The position numbers and the translations under genes were made by a program. A DNA stretch of 51,926 nucleotides from an uncultured Pelagibacteraceae bacterium (GTDB taxonomy: Bacteria; Pseudomonadota; Alphaproteobacteria; Pelagibacterales; Pelagibacteraceae), in assembly GCA_902596045.1 (NCBI GenBank), contig CACJSJ010000007.1:1-51926 (forward strand). The letters are read 5' to 3'. The notes under the pieces are model-generated. The model was given only the letters and a program-made list of their open reading frames with translations, did no database searches and was not told the DNA's origin. The first letter of the stretch is position 1. Each line of letters begins with the position of its first letter. This document shows, piece by piece, positions 43,047-50,509 of this stretch.

Positions 43047-43274
43047 TTAACTGGGATTTTTCTTTAAAAACTCAATATATCTCAACACTTCATTAAATTT
43101 TTCATCAGAAATATCTTTGTAACTTGCATTAAAATGATCTTTTACACATATGGCGACATGAGCATATGGATTCCTTCCTTTAGGATGATTGGGGTGATCT
43201 GGTAATTGTCCAACTAGATAATCGCCAGCTTCCTGAATAATTTTCCAGAGTTTACTTGCGTTTTCTTTATTCAT
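43047..43274 (-). CDS. Small conserved-looking protein of unknown function
   Basis: A 75-residue soluble, Pro/His-rich protein: LPDHPNHPKGRNPYAHVAIC in the middle, then VKDHFNASYKDISDEKFNEV and a helical C-terminus. The SYKDI-x4-F-x3-L pattern faintly recalls the C-terminal domain of phage antirepressors (ORF6C type), but there is no phage context and the match is too short to rely on. It is convergent with the amidinotransferase (4-nt gap) and divergent from cmk. Confidence 0.6.
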   Translation of the reverse strand: MNKENASKLWKIIQEAGDYLVGQLPDHPNHPKGRNPYAHVAICVKDHFNASYKDISDEKFNEVLRYIEFLKKNPS

Positions 43275-43362
43275 ACAATCAAATAATGTTTTTTATCTTA
43301 AATAAGTCTAATCGTATATCTAGTTTTTGTTTAATATCTAATAAAATAGTTTATTAAATCTT

Positions 43363-44004
43363 ATGGCTAAGTTAAAAAGATTAATTATTGCTTGTGATGG
43401 AGAGTCTGCAAGTGGAAAAAGCACAGCTGCAAAACTAGTCTCAAAAAAATATAAACTTTTACTGATTAATTCTGGTTTAATTTATAGATATTGTAGTAAA
43501 ATAATTATTCAACATAAGCCTAAAAATATTATTCCATTTTTAAAGAAGAAATTTAAAAGAGTTTCGTACAAAGTTATATCAACACAAAAACTTCATTCAG
43601 AAGTAATTTCAAATCATGTAGCTATCCTTGCTAAAAATAAAAAAGTTAGAGAAATCGTAAATAAATTACAAATGAAAATTATTAGAAAAAATAACAAAAT
43701 TTGTGTAGAGGGGCGTGATATTGCAAGTAAAATTTTAAATAAAAGCCCAAAGTACGATGTAGCTTTTTATTTTAAATGTAATCTAGAAATTGCAGCTATG
43801 AGAAGATGGTTAGATCTTAAAAAATCAGTCCCACTTAAAGAGGTTAAAAAGTCTCTAAAAATTAGAACTAATTTGGATAAAAAAAGGAAAAATAGCCCTC
43901 TAATTAAAGTTAAGGATGCAATATTAGTTAGAAGTGATCAGCTAAATAAGCAACAAGTTTTAAATAAGATGTCAAAAGCAATTGATAGAGCCTTAAGAAA
44001 TTAA
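43363..44004 (+). CDS. cmk: Cytidylate kinase
   Basis: Phosphorylates CMP/dCMP with ATP. 213 residues with the P-loop CDGESASGKSTAAKLVSKKY near 11-30, the substrate-site LLINSGLIYRYCSK, the CMP-specific segment ICVEGRDIASKIL near 112-124 (usually GRDIGT) and the LID RRWLDLKKS near 146. The gene stands alone here, without the aroA or rpsA neighbours it often has. Very Lys-rich. Stop codon overlaps the convergent MFS gene by 4 nt. Confidence 0.88.
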   Translation: MAKLKRLIIACDGESASGKSTAAKLVSKKYKLLLINSGLIYRYCSKIIIQHKPKNIIPFLKKKFKRVSYKVISTQKLHSEVISNHVAILAKNKKVREIVNKLQMKIIRKNNKICVEGRDIASKILNKSPKYDVAFYFKCNLEIAAMRRWLDLKKSVPLKEVKKSLKIRTNLDKKRKNSPLIKVKDAILVRSDQLNKQQVLNKMSKAIDRALRN

Positions 44005-45323
44005 TATTTTATTTTTTCAGAAGTATCAGAAATATTCTCAGAACTTTTTATAACAGGATTTGGTTCTTGGATTGGTTCAGTTTGTGGATTTAACTCAATT
44101 CCAGCTGGGGTAATTGTTTGAGGCATTGCAACAAATTGTGAGTCTGGATTATCAACTGTTTTTCTTACTCTCATTCTATAAATTCCAAAAACTCCAATCA
44201 CAGAATGAAAGAAAAATAAAAATATAAAAAATCCGTTCGAACCAACTAAATCCATAAATATTGAACATAAAAAAGGCCCACTCATAGCACCTAATCCAAA
44301 TACAAATTGGAGACCTGCACCTGCTGCAACAAATTTTTCTTTCGGTATATAGTCATTTGTGTGTGCTAAAATTAATGAAAACATTGGCAAACTACAAAAA
44401 GAAAAGAGTATTAAAAAAATATAAAACCACGTTTTACTAGTAGCCAAGCCATCAGGTAAATACATTTGTCTTGAAACTAAAATCGCAAGAAGTGCAAACA
44501 ATGCTGCACTAAAAGTAGAAACAACGATAACCAGTCTTCTATCATATATATCAGATATTTTTCCGACAGGAAATTGTGAAACAGCTCCAGAAATTGCTAA
44601 TAAAAATGTTACAATTGATATTTCTAATATCGTAAAATTCATTGAAGTTGCATAAACTGCTAGTAAAGTAAATAAAGCTGCTTGAATTGTTCCATAAAAA
44701 AAAGAACTTACCATTCCAAATGGTGAAGCCTCATAGAGATCTTTTAATGTCATTGCTTTAATTCTTTTAAAGGTAGGTGGTTTTTTTTTAGTCAACAAAA
44801 TAGGAATAAGAGCAGCTGATGTAATTACAGATATTAGTATAAAAGGTTGAAAATTTTTAGGACTACTAAAATTAAGTAAGAACATACCTACACCCATTGA
44901 TCCATAAAGGATGACCATATAGATAGACAGAACACTTCCTCTATTTTTATTGCTTGATCTGTCATTAAGCCAACTTTCAGCAACTGTATAAATACAAACC
45001 ATACTTATTCCAGTTAATACCCTTAACAAAAACCAAACAAATGGATTAATGATTATAGAGTGAACTAAAATAACTAATGATGCTAATGAAGCAAATGCTG
45101 CAAAAACTCTTATATGACCTACTCTTGAAATTATGTTTGGAATTGTAGCTGCACCAACAAAGTAACCTACAAAATAACCAGACATCATAAAACCTGTAGC
45201 TGTTAGACTAAATTCCTCTTGTACTGCTCTAACACCAAGTAGGGACCCTTGAAAACCATAAGCCATCATAATGAACCCCATTCCTAAAAAAAGAGCCCAA
45301 GAATTTTTTAAAACTTTATTCAT
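44001..45323 (-). CDS. Major facilitator superfamily (MFS) transporter
   Basis: A 440-residue, 12-helix protein. Marks: LLGVRAVQEEFSLTATGFMMSGYFVGYF near residue 30, RVGHIRVFAAFASLAS at the 2-3 loop region near 67, RVLTGISMVCIYTVAESWLND near 98-118 and PVGKISDIYDRRLVIVVS at the 8-9 loop near 252. The C-terminal 50 residues form a polar, Pro/Glu-rich cytoplasmic tail (TEPIQEPNPVIKSSENISD). It resembles YcaD/UMF-type carriers; substrate unknown. About 60 nt downstream of the EamA gene on the same strand. Confidence 0.85.
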   Translation of the reverse strand: MNKVLKNSWALFLGMGFIMMAYGFQGSLLGVRAVQEEFSLTATGFMMSGYFVGYFVGAATIPNIISRVGHIRVFAAFASLASLVILVHSIIINPFVWFLLRVLTGISMVCIYTVAESWLNDRSSNKNRGSVLSIYMVILYGSMGVGMFLLNFSSPKNFQPFILISVITSAALIPILLTKKKPPTFKRIKAMTLKDLYEASPFGMVSSFFYGTIQAALFTLLAVYATSMNFTILEISIVTFLLAISGAVSQFPVGKISDIYDRRLVIVVSTFSAALFALLAILVSRQMYLPDGLATSKTWFYIFLILFSFCSLPMFSLILAHTNDYIPKEKFVAAGAGLQFVFGLGAMSGPFLCSIFMDLVGSNGFFIFLFFFHSVIGVFGIYRMRVRKTVDNPDSQFVAMPQTITPAGIELNPQTEPIQEPNPVIKSSENISDTSEKIKY

Positions 45324-45381
45324 AAAAATTGCAGTAACTATTCGCGATCTATTATTAAATCAAGTCTTAATTGTGACAAGC

Positions 45382-46242
45382 TCAAGAATTCTTAAGCTTT
45401 AAAAAAGAATGGATTGCAATGGTAAGAATTATAACTACGCCTCCATAGAGGGTTTCAATACTTGGTTGTTCTTTTATTATCAACCAAACCCAGATTGGAC
45501 CTATAATAGTTTCTAGTAAGAAAAATAGGTTGACTTCAGCTGCAGGTATAAATCTTGGAGCTATGGTTACTAAAACAAAAGGTATTGCTACGCATAGAAT
45601 AGACATCAAAGGAACTATAATAAGGTCTTTTTCAACAAGCACAAAACTCTCAATAAAAAACAATGCAAAAGTTGCCACTAATAGTTTTCCAACAACAGCA
45701 GCTGGAACCAGATTTTTTGATTTTGCTGACCTTATAGTAACAGCACCTACTGCCAAACCTATTGCAGTAACAAATCCTAAAATATCTCCATAAAAATTAC
45801 CTAATTTTAGAGAGTCAAAAAAGATATAGATTATTGCAAAAAAAGTAACGATTATCGAGATCCAAGTTTTTTTGTCAGGAGGTTCTTTTAAAAAAATTGC
45901 ACCAAGAATTGCCGACAGCATCGGAGCAGTCGCAATCATTACAAGTGTATTAGCTACATTAGTGTTCTGAATTGAAACTACAAAAGTAATATTTGTTACA
46001 CTAAATGTACCCACATAAATAAGTCCATGATAACCACTTCTAAAAAGAATTTTAAAAAAATTTAATTTATAAATTAATAGCATTCCAAAAAAAACAGTAA
46101 AAAATGGAATGATACCTCTATAAAAAACTAAACCCCAAGTATCAACATTAGAAAGTCTTATAAATAAAGAATCAGGTGTAATAAACATTACAGCTATAAA
46201 AGCAAGTAACGAACCTTTTTGCTGATCAGTAAGATTGTTCAT
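45382..46242 (-). CDS. EamA/DMT-family transporter at the end of the glutathione unit
   Basis: About 286 residues from ATG 46242, chosen because that ATG overlaps the gshB stop as ATGA; an in-frame ATG at 46260 would lie deep in gshB. Two EamA repeats: LAFIAVMFITPDSLFIRLSNVDTWGLVFYRG at the start, LGAIFLKEPPDKKTW closing repeat 1 and LFFLLETIIGPIWVWLIIKEQPS in repeat 2. A near-palindrome at 45378-45399 covers the stop. Coupling to gshB hints at movement of a thiol or glutathione-pathway metabolite, but this is positional only. Confidence 0.83.
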   Translation of the reverse strand: MNNLTDQQKGSLLAFIAVMFITPDSLFIRLSNVDTWGLVFYRGIIPFFTVFFGMLLIYKLNFFKILFRSGYHGLIYVGTFSVTNITFVVSIQNTNVANTLVMIATAPMLSAILGAIFLKEPPDKKTWISIIVTFFAIIYIFFDSLKLGNFYGDILGFVTAIGLAVGAVTIRSAKSKNLVPAAVVGKLLVATFALFFIESFVLVEKDLIIVPLMSILCVAIPFVLVTIAPRFIPAAEVNLFFLLETIIGPIWVWLIIKEQPSIETLYGGVVIILTIAIHSFLKLKNS

Positions 46243-47165
46243 GCTTTCAATTCTTTCCAAAAGGTTTTAGCAAGATTAACTTTCGATAAATCATAAAAAG
46301 TTTTTAATCCAGTCGGAGATGTAACATTGATATCTCCATTAAGTTTTTGATCAATGAAGTCAATTCCAGCAAAAAAAATTTTTTCTTTTTTTAAATCTTT
46401 AGCAACAAAATCAGATATCTTTTTCTCTATCTTTGTTAGTTTAGTATTAATCGGTTTGGCTCCTTTGCTCATATTACTTAAAAATGAACCTTTTTTGGGA
46501 ATTCTTGAAATTACACCGACAACTTTACCATTAATCAAAAAAACTCGTTTATCACCTTTGCTTATCTTAGATAAATATTTTTGGCAAACAATATGATTAT
46601 GTTTTTTTATAAATTTTTTAATAAATTTTAAATTAAATTTATTTCTTAGATAAATATCGTTACCACTAAAGCTATGAATAGGTTTTAGAATTACCTTTTT
46701 ATGTAATTTGAAAAATTTTTTTATTTCAACTATATTTTGTGTAAACATAGTATCCGGCATAAATTTCTTATATTTAGCCGAATAAAGTTTTTCAGAAATA
46801 TTTCTAATTGATGTTGGGTCATTTATAATTTTTACTTTTTTTTTGATTACATCTAAAATATAAGTTGTTGAGATATATTCTAGATTAAATGGAGGATCTT
46901 GTCTGATTAAAATAAACTTACATTTTGTGAGATCTAAATCTTGTTTTTTTAAAATTTTAAATTTTTTTTTTTTATTATAATTAAATTTTACGAAAAATCC
47001 CTTAGCTATAACTTTAGAGTTTATTATAGATAAATCCTTAGGCTCATAATAGAATATTTTATATCTTTTACTCTGAATTTCATTAGCTAAAAATATACTT
47101 GTATCAGTTACTAGATTTAGTTTAGAAGGATGATTTCCTTGGATAGCAACAATTTTATTTATCAT
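46239..47165 (-). CDS. gshB: Glutathione synthetase
   Basis: ATP-grasp ligase joining gamma-glutamylcysteine and glycine. 308 residues, near the usual ~315. Marks: DTSIFLANEIQSKRYKIFYY near 21-40, LIRQDPPFNLEYISTTYILD near 85-104, NDPTSIRNISEKLY near 115, KPIHSFSGNDIYL in the ATP-binding part near 162 and NGDINVTSPTGL near 278-290, all typical of GshB. Overlaps gshA by 11 nt and the EamA gene by 4 nt. The glycine it needs links it to the glycine economy of this window. Confidence 0.93.
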   Translation of the reverse strand: MINKIVAIQGNHPSKLNLVTDTSIFLANEIQSKRYKIFYYEPKDLSIINSKVIAKGFFVKFNYNKKKKFKILKKQDLDLTKCKFILIRQDPPFNLEYISTTYILDVIKKKVKIINDPTSIRNISEKLYSAKYKKFMPDTMFTQNIVEIKKFFKLHKKVILKPIHSFSGNDIYLRNKFNLKFIKKFIKKHNHIVCQKYLSKISKGDKRVFLINGKVVGVISRIPKKGSFLSNMSKGAKPINTKLTKIEKKISDFVAKDLKKEKIFFAGIDFIDQKLNGDINVTSPTGLKTFYDLSKVNLAKTFWKELKA

Positions 47166-48447
47166 ATAATTCGGTCAAATCTTCATTTTTAGAAAATTTA
47201 CTAATCATATGATCTGCATTTGTGGTTTTATTATCAATTACTTTTTGTAAGTGATTTAAAAATAAAGCTTCATTTTTTTTACTTTTATTGAGCATATCTC
47301 TTTTCTCTAATCCCTTTCTTGATAAATCTAATAAATTTGAAGCCCAGTAAAGAAGATCTTTACCCATTAGCTCGGTATTGAGTCCTTTCTGAGGAGCTTC
47401 TAAATAAGCATTAATTATTTTATCTTTGTCCCATTTAGAAATTAATTCATAAGCTTCATCAAGATTACCATACAACATTCCAATATTAAATGCAGGGCCG
47501 GCACATAAACAATCCCAACCACAAGTATCCATTGATCTAAGCTCTATATACTTCTTAAGTCTATTCTCTGTAAAGATTGTGCTTAGGTGGGTGGATAAAT
47601 CATTTTCATTTGGTAATCGATTTCCAATTTCACTAATTTTACCATCCATGAAATCTTTAAAAATATATTTTTCTCCTGAAATATAATCATCTTTATCTTG
47701 AACAAATAAAATTGGAAAGTTCATAATAAATTCAGCATATTTTTCAAAATTTAATTCTTCAAAAAATATCTTTGGTAGACCTCCCCGCGCTGTGTTTTGC
47801 CAAACTTTTGATCTATATGATAAGTAATTACTTTTTTTCTTTTCAACTATTGAAGAGTTAGCAAATAAAGCTATTGAAATAGGGACAATTGAATTTACTA
47901 TTTTAAATTTCTTAATAAAATCTTCTTCAGAATTATAATCTATATTTAATTGCGTTCCACAAGTACGATACATCATATCTAAACTTAACTCTCCACCTGC
48001 AGGCATATCTTTAGTCATAAGCTTGTATCTTCGTTTTGGATTATTTGGGATTTCATTAAGTTTGGATATTGGATCAAATCCAGCACTTACGAGGCTTATA
48101 TTTAATTTTTTTGTGACTTGTTTTAATTCAAATAAATAATCATGAGACTCAGCACAAGCCTCGTGAATATTATTAAGTTTTTCACCTGATAATTCTATTT
48201 GATTTCCTGGCTCAATTGTTATGTTTTTTCCTGCTTTATTTAAACCTATAATATTATTTTTTTCTAGAATTGGGTTCCAACCAAATTCTAATAAAGCAGA
48301 AAACATCTCCTTTATTTTTGAATAATTAATTCGTTTATTATTTTGGTTATTGAATAAAAATTTTTCGTGCTCAATTCCAATTTTAAAATCTTTAGAATTT
48401 TTTATACCTGATTCAAAATATTCAATAATTTGTTCTTTATTATTAAT
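47155..48447 (-). CDS. gshA: Glutamate-cysteine ligase, apparently with an ATT start codon
   Basis: First enzyme of glutathione synthesis (GCS2/plant-proteobacterial type). From the first ATG (48306) the protein would lack its N-terminus. The same frame runs open for 47 more codons and encodes KNSKDFKIGIEHEKFLF, which holds the conserved substrate/ATP-site motif G-x-EHEKF. A stop codon (48448-48450) directly precedes, and no ATG, GTG or TTG occurs in the extension; its first codon is ATT, giving MNNKEQIIEYFESGI, a normal-looking N-terminus of a 430-residue enzyme. So either ATT initiates, or an ATG was lost by mutation or sequencing error. Later marks: GGELSLDMMYRTCGTQLNID and ELRSMDTCGWDCLCAGPAFN. 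Confidence 0.85.
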   Translation of the reverse strand: MNNKEQIIEYFESGIKNSKDFKIGIEHEKFLFNNQNNKRINYSKIKEMFSALLEFGWNPILEKNNIIGLNKAGKNITIEPGNQIELSGEKLNNIHEACAESHDYLFELKQVTKKLNISLVSAGFDPISKLNEIPNNPKRRYKLMTKDMPAGGELSLDMMYRTCGTQLNIDYNSEEDFIKKFKIVNSIVPISIALFANSSIVEKKKSNYLSYRSKVWQNTARGGLPKIFFEELNFEKYAEFIMNFPILFVQDKDDYISGEKYIFKDFMDGKISEIGNRLPNENDLSTHLSTIFTENRLKKYIELRSMDTCGWDCLCAGPAFNIGMLYGNLDEAYELISKWDKDKIINAYLEAPQKGLNTELMGKDLLYWASNLLDLSRKGLEKRDMLNKSKKNEALFLNHLQKVIDNKTTNADHMISKFSKNEDLTELYDK

Positions 48448-48525
48448 TTATAAATAAGGCTTAATCTGTTAATTTAAAGTTAAAGAACATGATTTTCTTG
48501 AATGAGTAAAATTCACTGTTTTTAA

Positions 48526-50007
48526 TCAATTATTTGATGCTGTGCTAAGCAAAGATAGTTGAGTAATTTTACTGTCTCCTAATTCATCAATTGGCTTAAC
48601 TGGATAATCACCAGTAAAGTAATGATCTGTTAATTGAGGGTAATTTTCATTTCGTTTATCAAATCCTATTGCTCGATACATTCCACTGATTGATAAAAAT
48701 TTTAAAGATTTTGCACCAATATATTCACAGATTTCCTCATTTGTTTTATTAGCAGCTAATAATTCTTTTCTTGTAGGAGTATCAACTCCATAAAAATCTG
48801 GATATCTAATTTCAGGACAAGCAATTTTAACATGAACCTCTTTAGCACCAGCTTCATAGAGCATTTTTACTATTTTAAGCGATGTTGTTCCCCTAACAAG
48901 AGAGTCATCAATTAAAATTATTTTTTTATCCTTTATGGTCGTTTTATTTGCGTTGAGTTTTAACTTAACACCTAAACTTCTTATTTGTTGACTTGGTTCA
49001 ATAAAAGTTCTTCCAACGTAGTGATTTCTAATTAATCCATGTTCATAATTTTTACCTAGATGTTGAGCGAATCCTAAAGCAGCTGCATTACCACTATCAG
49101 GGACAGGTACAATGATATCTGCATCAATATCATTTTCTTTAGCAAGCTCTTTTCCTAAATTTTTTCTATGTTCATATGCTGATACACCACCCAAAATACT
49201 GTCTGGTCTTGCGAAATAAATATATTCAAAAACACATGGCCTAACTTTTTTGGGAGGGAAGGGTTTAATGCTTGTAAGTTTATCATTTTCAATTAAAACG
49301 ATCTCACCGTTTTCGACTTCTCTCACAAAAGTTGCTCCAATTATGTCTAGTGCACAAGTTTCAGATGCCAGCACGTAACTTTTTTTTAGTTTTCCAATTA
49401 TTAGAGGTCTGATACCATAAGGATCTCTAACACCTATCAATGATTTTTGCGTTAGCATTACTAAAGAATACCCTCCTTGAATTTGAAAAATTGCATCAAC
49501 TATTTTATCAATTGTCTTAGGTCTTTTAGATTTTGCAATTAATTGAACAATTGTTTCTGTATCTGAAGTAGTGTAGAAAATAGCGCCATCTTCAACTAGT
49601 TTATTTCTTAAATAAATAGAATTTGTTAAATTCCCATTGTGAGCAACTCCAATTCCACCAGCATTAGTGTCTGCAAAAAAAGGCTGAATATTCCTCAGAG
49701 TATTACTTCCTGTAGTACTATATCGATTATGCCCAATTGCATAATTTCCTTTAAGTCTTTTAAGAACCTTTTCCTTATTAAAATTGTCACCAACTAACCC
49801 AAATCTTTTTTCTGAGTAATACTGTTCACCATCAAAAGTTACGATCCCACAACCCTCCTGACCTCTATGCTGAAGTGCATGAAGACCTAGAGCGGTTAAA
49901 GCAGAAGCATCTTCAATATTACTGATACCAAACACACCACATTCTTCTTTAAGTTTTGGATTAAAGTTCTTCAATTTTTTCTTTAGAGTCTTGGTATGTT
50001 TTTTCAT
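48526..50007 (-). CDS. purF: Amidophosphoribosyltransferase
   Basis: Commits PRPP and glutamine to purine synthesis. 493 residues. Cys23 in EECGVFGI is the glutaminase nucleophile, so about 22 residues are a propeptide or extension to be removed. Other marks: LQHRGQEGCGIVTFDG near 44, IGHNRYSTTGSN near 92, AHNGNLTNS near 120 and the PRPP loop ILIDDSLVRGTTSLKIV near 365. The Cys ligands of the Fe-S-containing Bacillus type are not evident. The ATG overlaps cvpA by 47 nt; a TTG at 49974 would reduce this to 14 nt. Commonly follows cvpA in proteobacteria. Confidence 0.95.
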   Translation of the reverse strand: MKKHTKTLKKKLKNFNPKLKEECGVFGISNIEDASALTALGLHALQHRGQEGCGIVTFDGEQYYSEKRFGLVGDNFNKEKVLKRLKGNYAIGHNRYSTTGSNTLRNIQPFFADTNAGGIGVAHNGNLTNSIYLRNKLVEDGAIFYTTSDTETIVQLIAKSKRPKTIDKIVDAIFQIQGGYSLVMLTQKSLIGVRDPYGIRPLIIGKLKKSYVLASETCALDIIGATFVREVENGEIVLIENDKLTSIKPFPPKKVRPCVFEYIYFARPDSILGGVSAYEHRKNLGKELAKENDIDADIIVPVPDSGNAAALGFAQHLGKNYEHGLIRNHYVGRTFIEPSQQIRSLGVKLKLNANKTTIKDKKIILIDDSLVRGTTSLKIVKMLYEAGAKEVHVKIACPEIRYPDFYGVDTPTRKELLAANKTNEEICEYIGAKSLKFLSISGMYRAIGFDKRNENYPQLTDHYFTGDYPVKPIDELGDSKITQLSLLSTASNN

Positions 50008-50506
50008 CTGGGAATTCTTTCAACAGATAATTACTACCTTTCTCTATGTATGGAAAGACATAAGATTTATCCACATTTATTGGCCATTTATCATAATTAT
50101 ACACGATATGGATACCTGAAAATATAAATACTGAAATTATATATGCTCTTAAAAATCCAAAAAAGAATCCAAACAATGTATCCAAACTTCCAATTCCTGT
50201 GTATCTAACTGCTTTACTGATACCTTTATTAATCATTAAAACCAAAAAGATAACAACAACAAATATTGTTATACCAAGACCTATGTCAAGTACATACTCA
50301 TTATCAATGATATTTTTTAAAAATGGTTTTATTCTTGGAAAAATTATTAATGTAATAATATATGCCAGAAGCCATTTCATCATTGATAAAATGCTAAGGA
50401 CAAATCCTTTTTTATAACATTTGATTAATGATAGAATAGTAATGACAAAATAAATTAAGTCTATAATAGAGGTTGCATCATAAAAATCCACGAAAGTTTT
50501 AAACAT
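49961..50506 (-). CDS. cvpA: CvpA family membrane protein
   Basis: A 181-residue protein with four predicted helices, named for colicin V production in E. coli, where it sits upstream of purF as here. The N-terminus DFYDATSIIDLIYFVITILS and the loop YKKGFVLSILSMMKWLLAYI are followed by SKAVRYTGIGSLDTLFGFFFG near 95-115, a typical CvpA segment. It has a role in envelope integrity in enterics; function here is inferred. It starts 3 nt after the RND gene and overlaps purF. Confidence 0.9.
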   Translation of the reverse strand: MFKTFVDFYDATSIIDLIYFVITILSLIKCYKKGFVLSILSMMKWLLAYIITLIIFPRIKPFLKNIIDNEYVLDIGLGITIFVVVIFLVLMINKGISKAVRYTGIGSLDTLFGFFFGFLRAYIISVFIFSGIHIVYNYDKWPINVDKSYVFPYIEKGSNYLLKEFPDEKTYQDSKEKIEEL

Positions 50507-50509
50507 TTT

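Noticed and set aside
43047..43274. Prophage remnant around the 75-residue gene
   Set aside because: No integrase, attachment repeats or other phage-like genes nearby; base composition matches the surroundings.
45378..45399. 22-nt near-palindrome as a regulatory site or terminator
   Set aside because: It lies on the last codons of the EamA gene with one mismatch pair and no T-run on either side; too weak to call.
47155..48306. gshA as a truncated pseudogene starting at ATG 48306
   Set aside because: The conserved N-terminal motif is present upstream in the same frame without a stop or frameshift; only the start codon is unusual.
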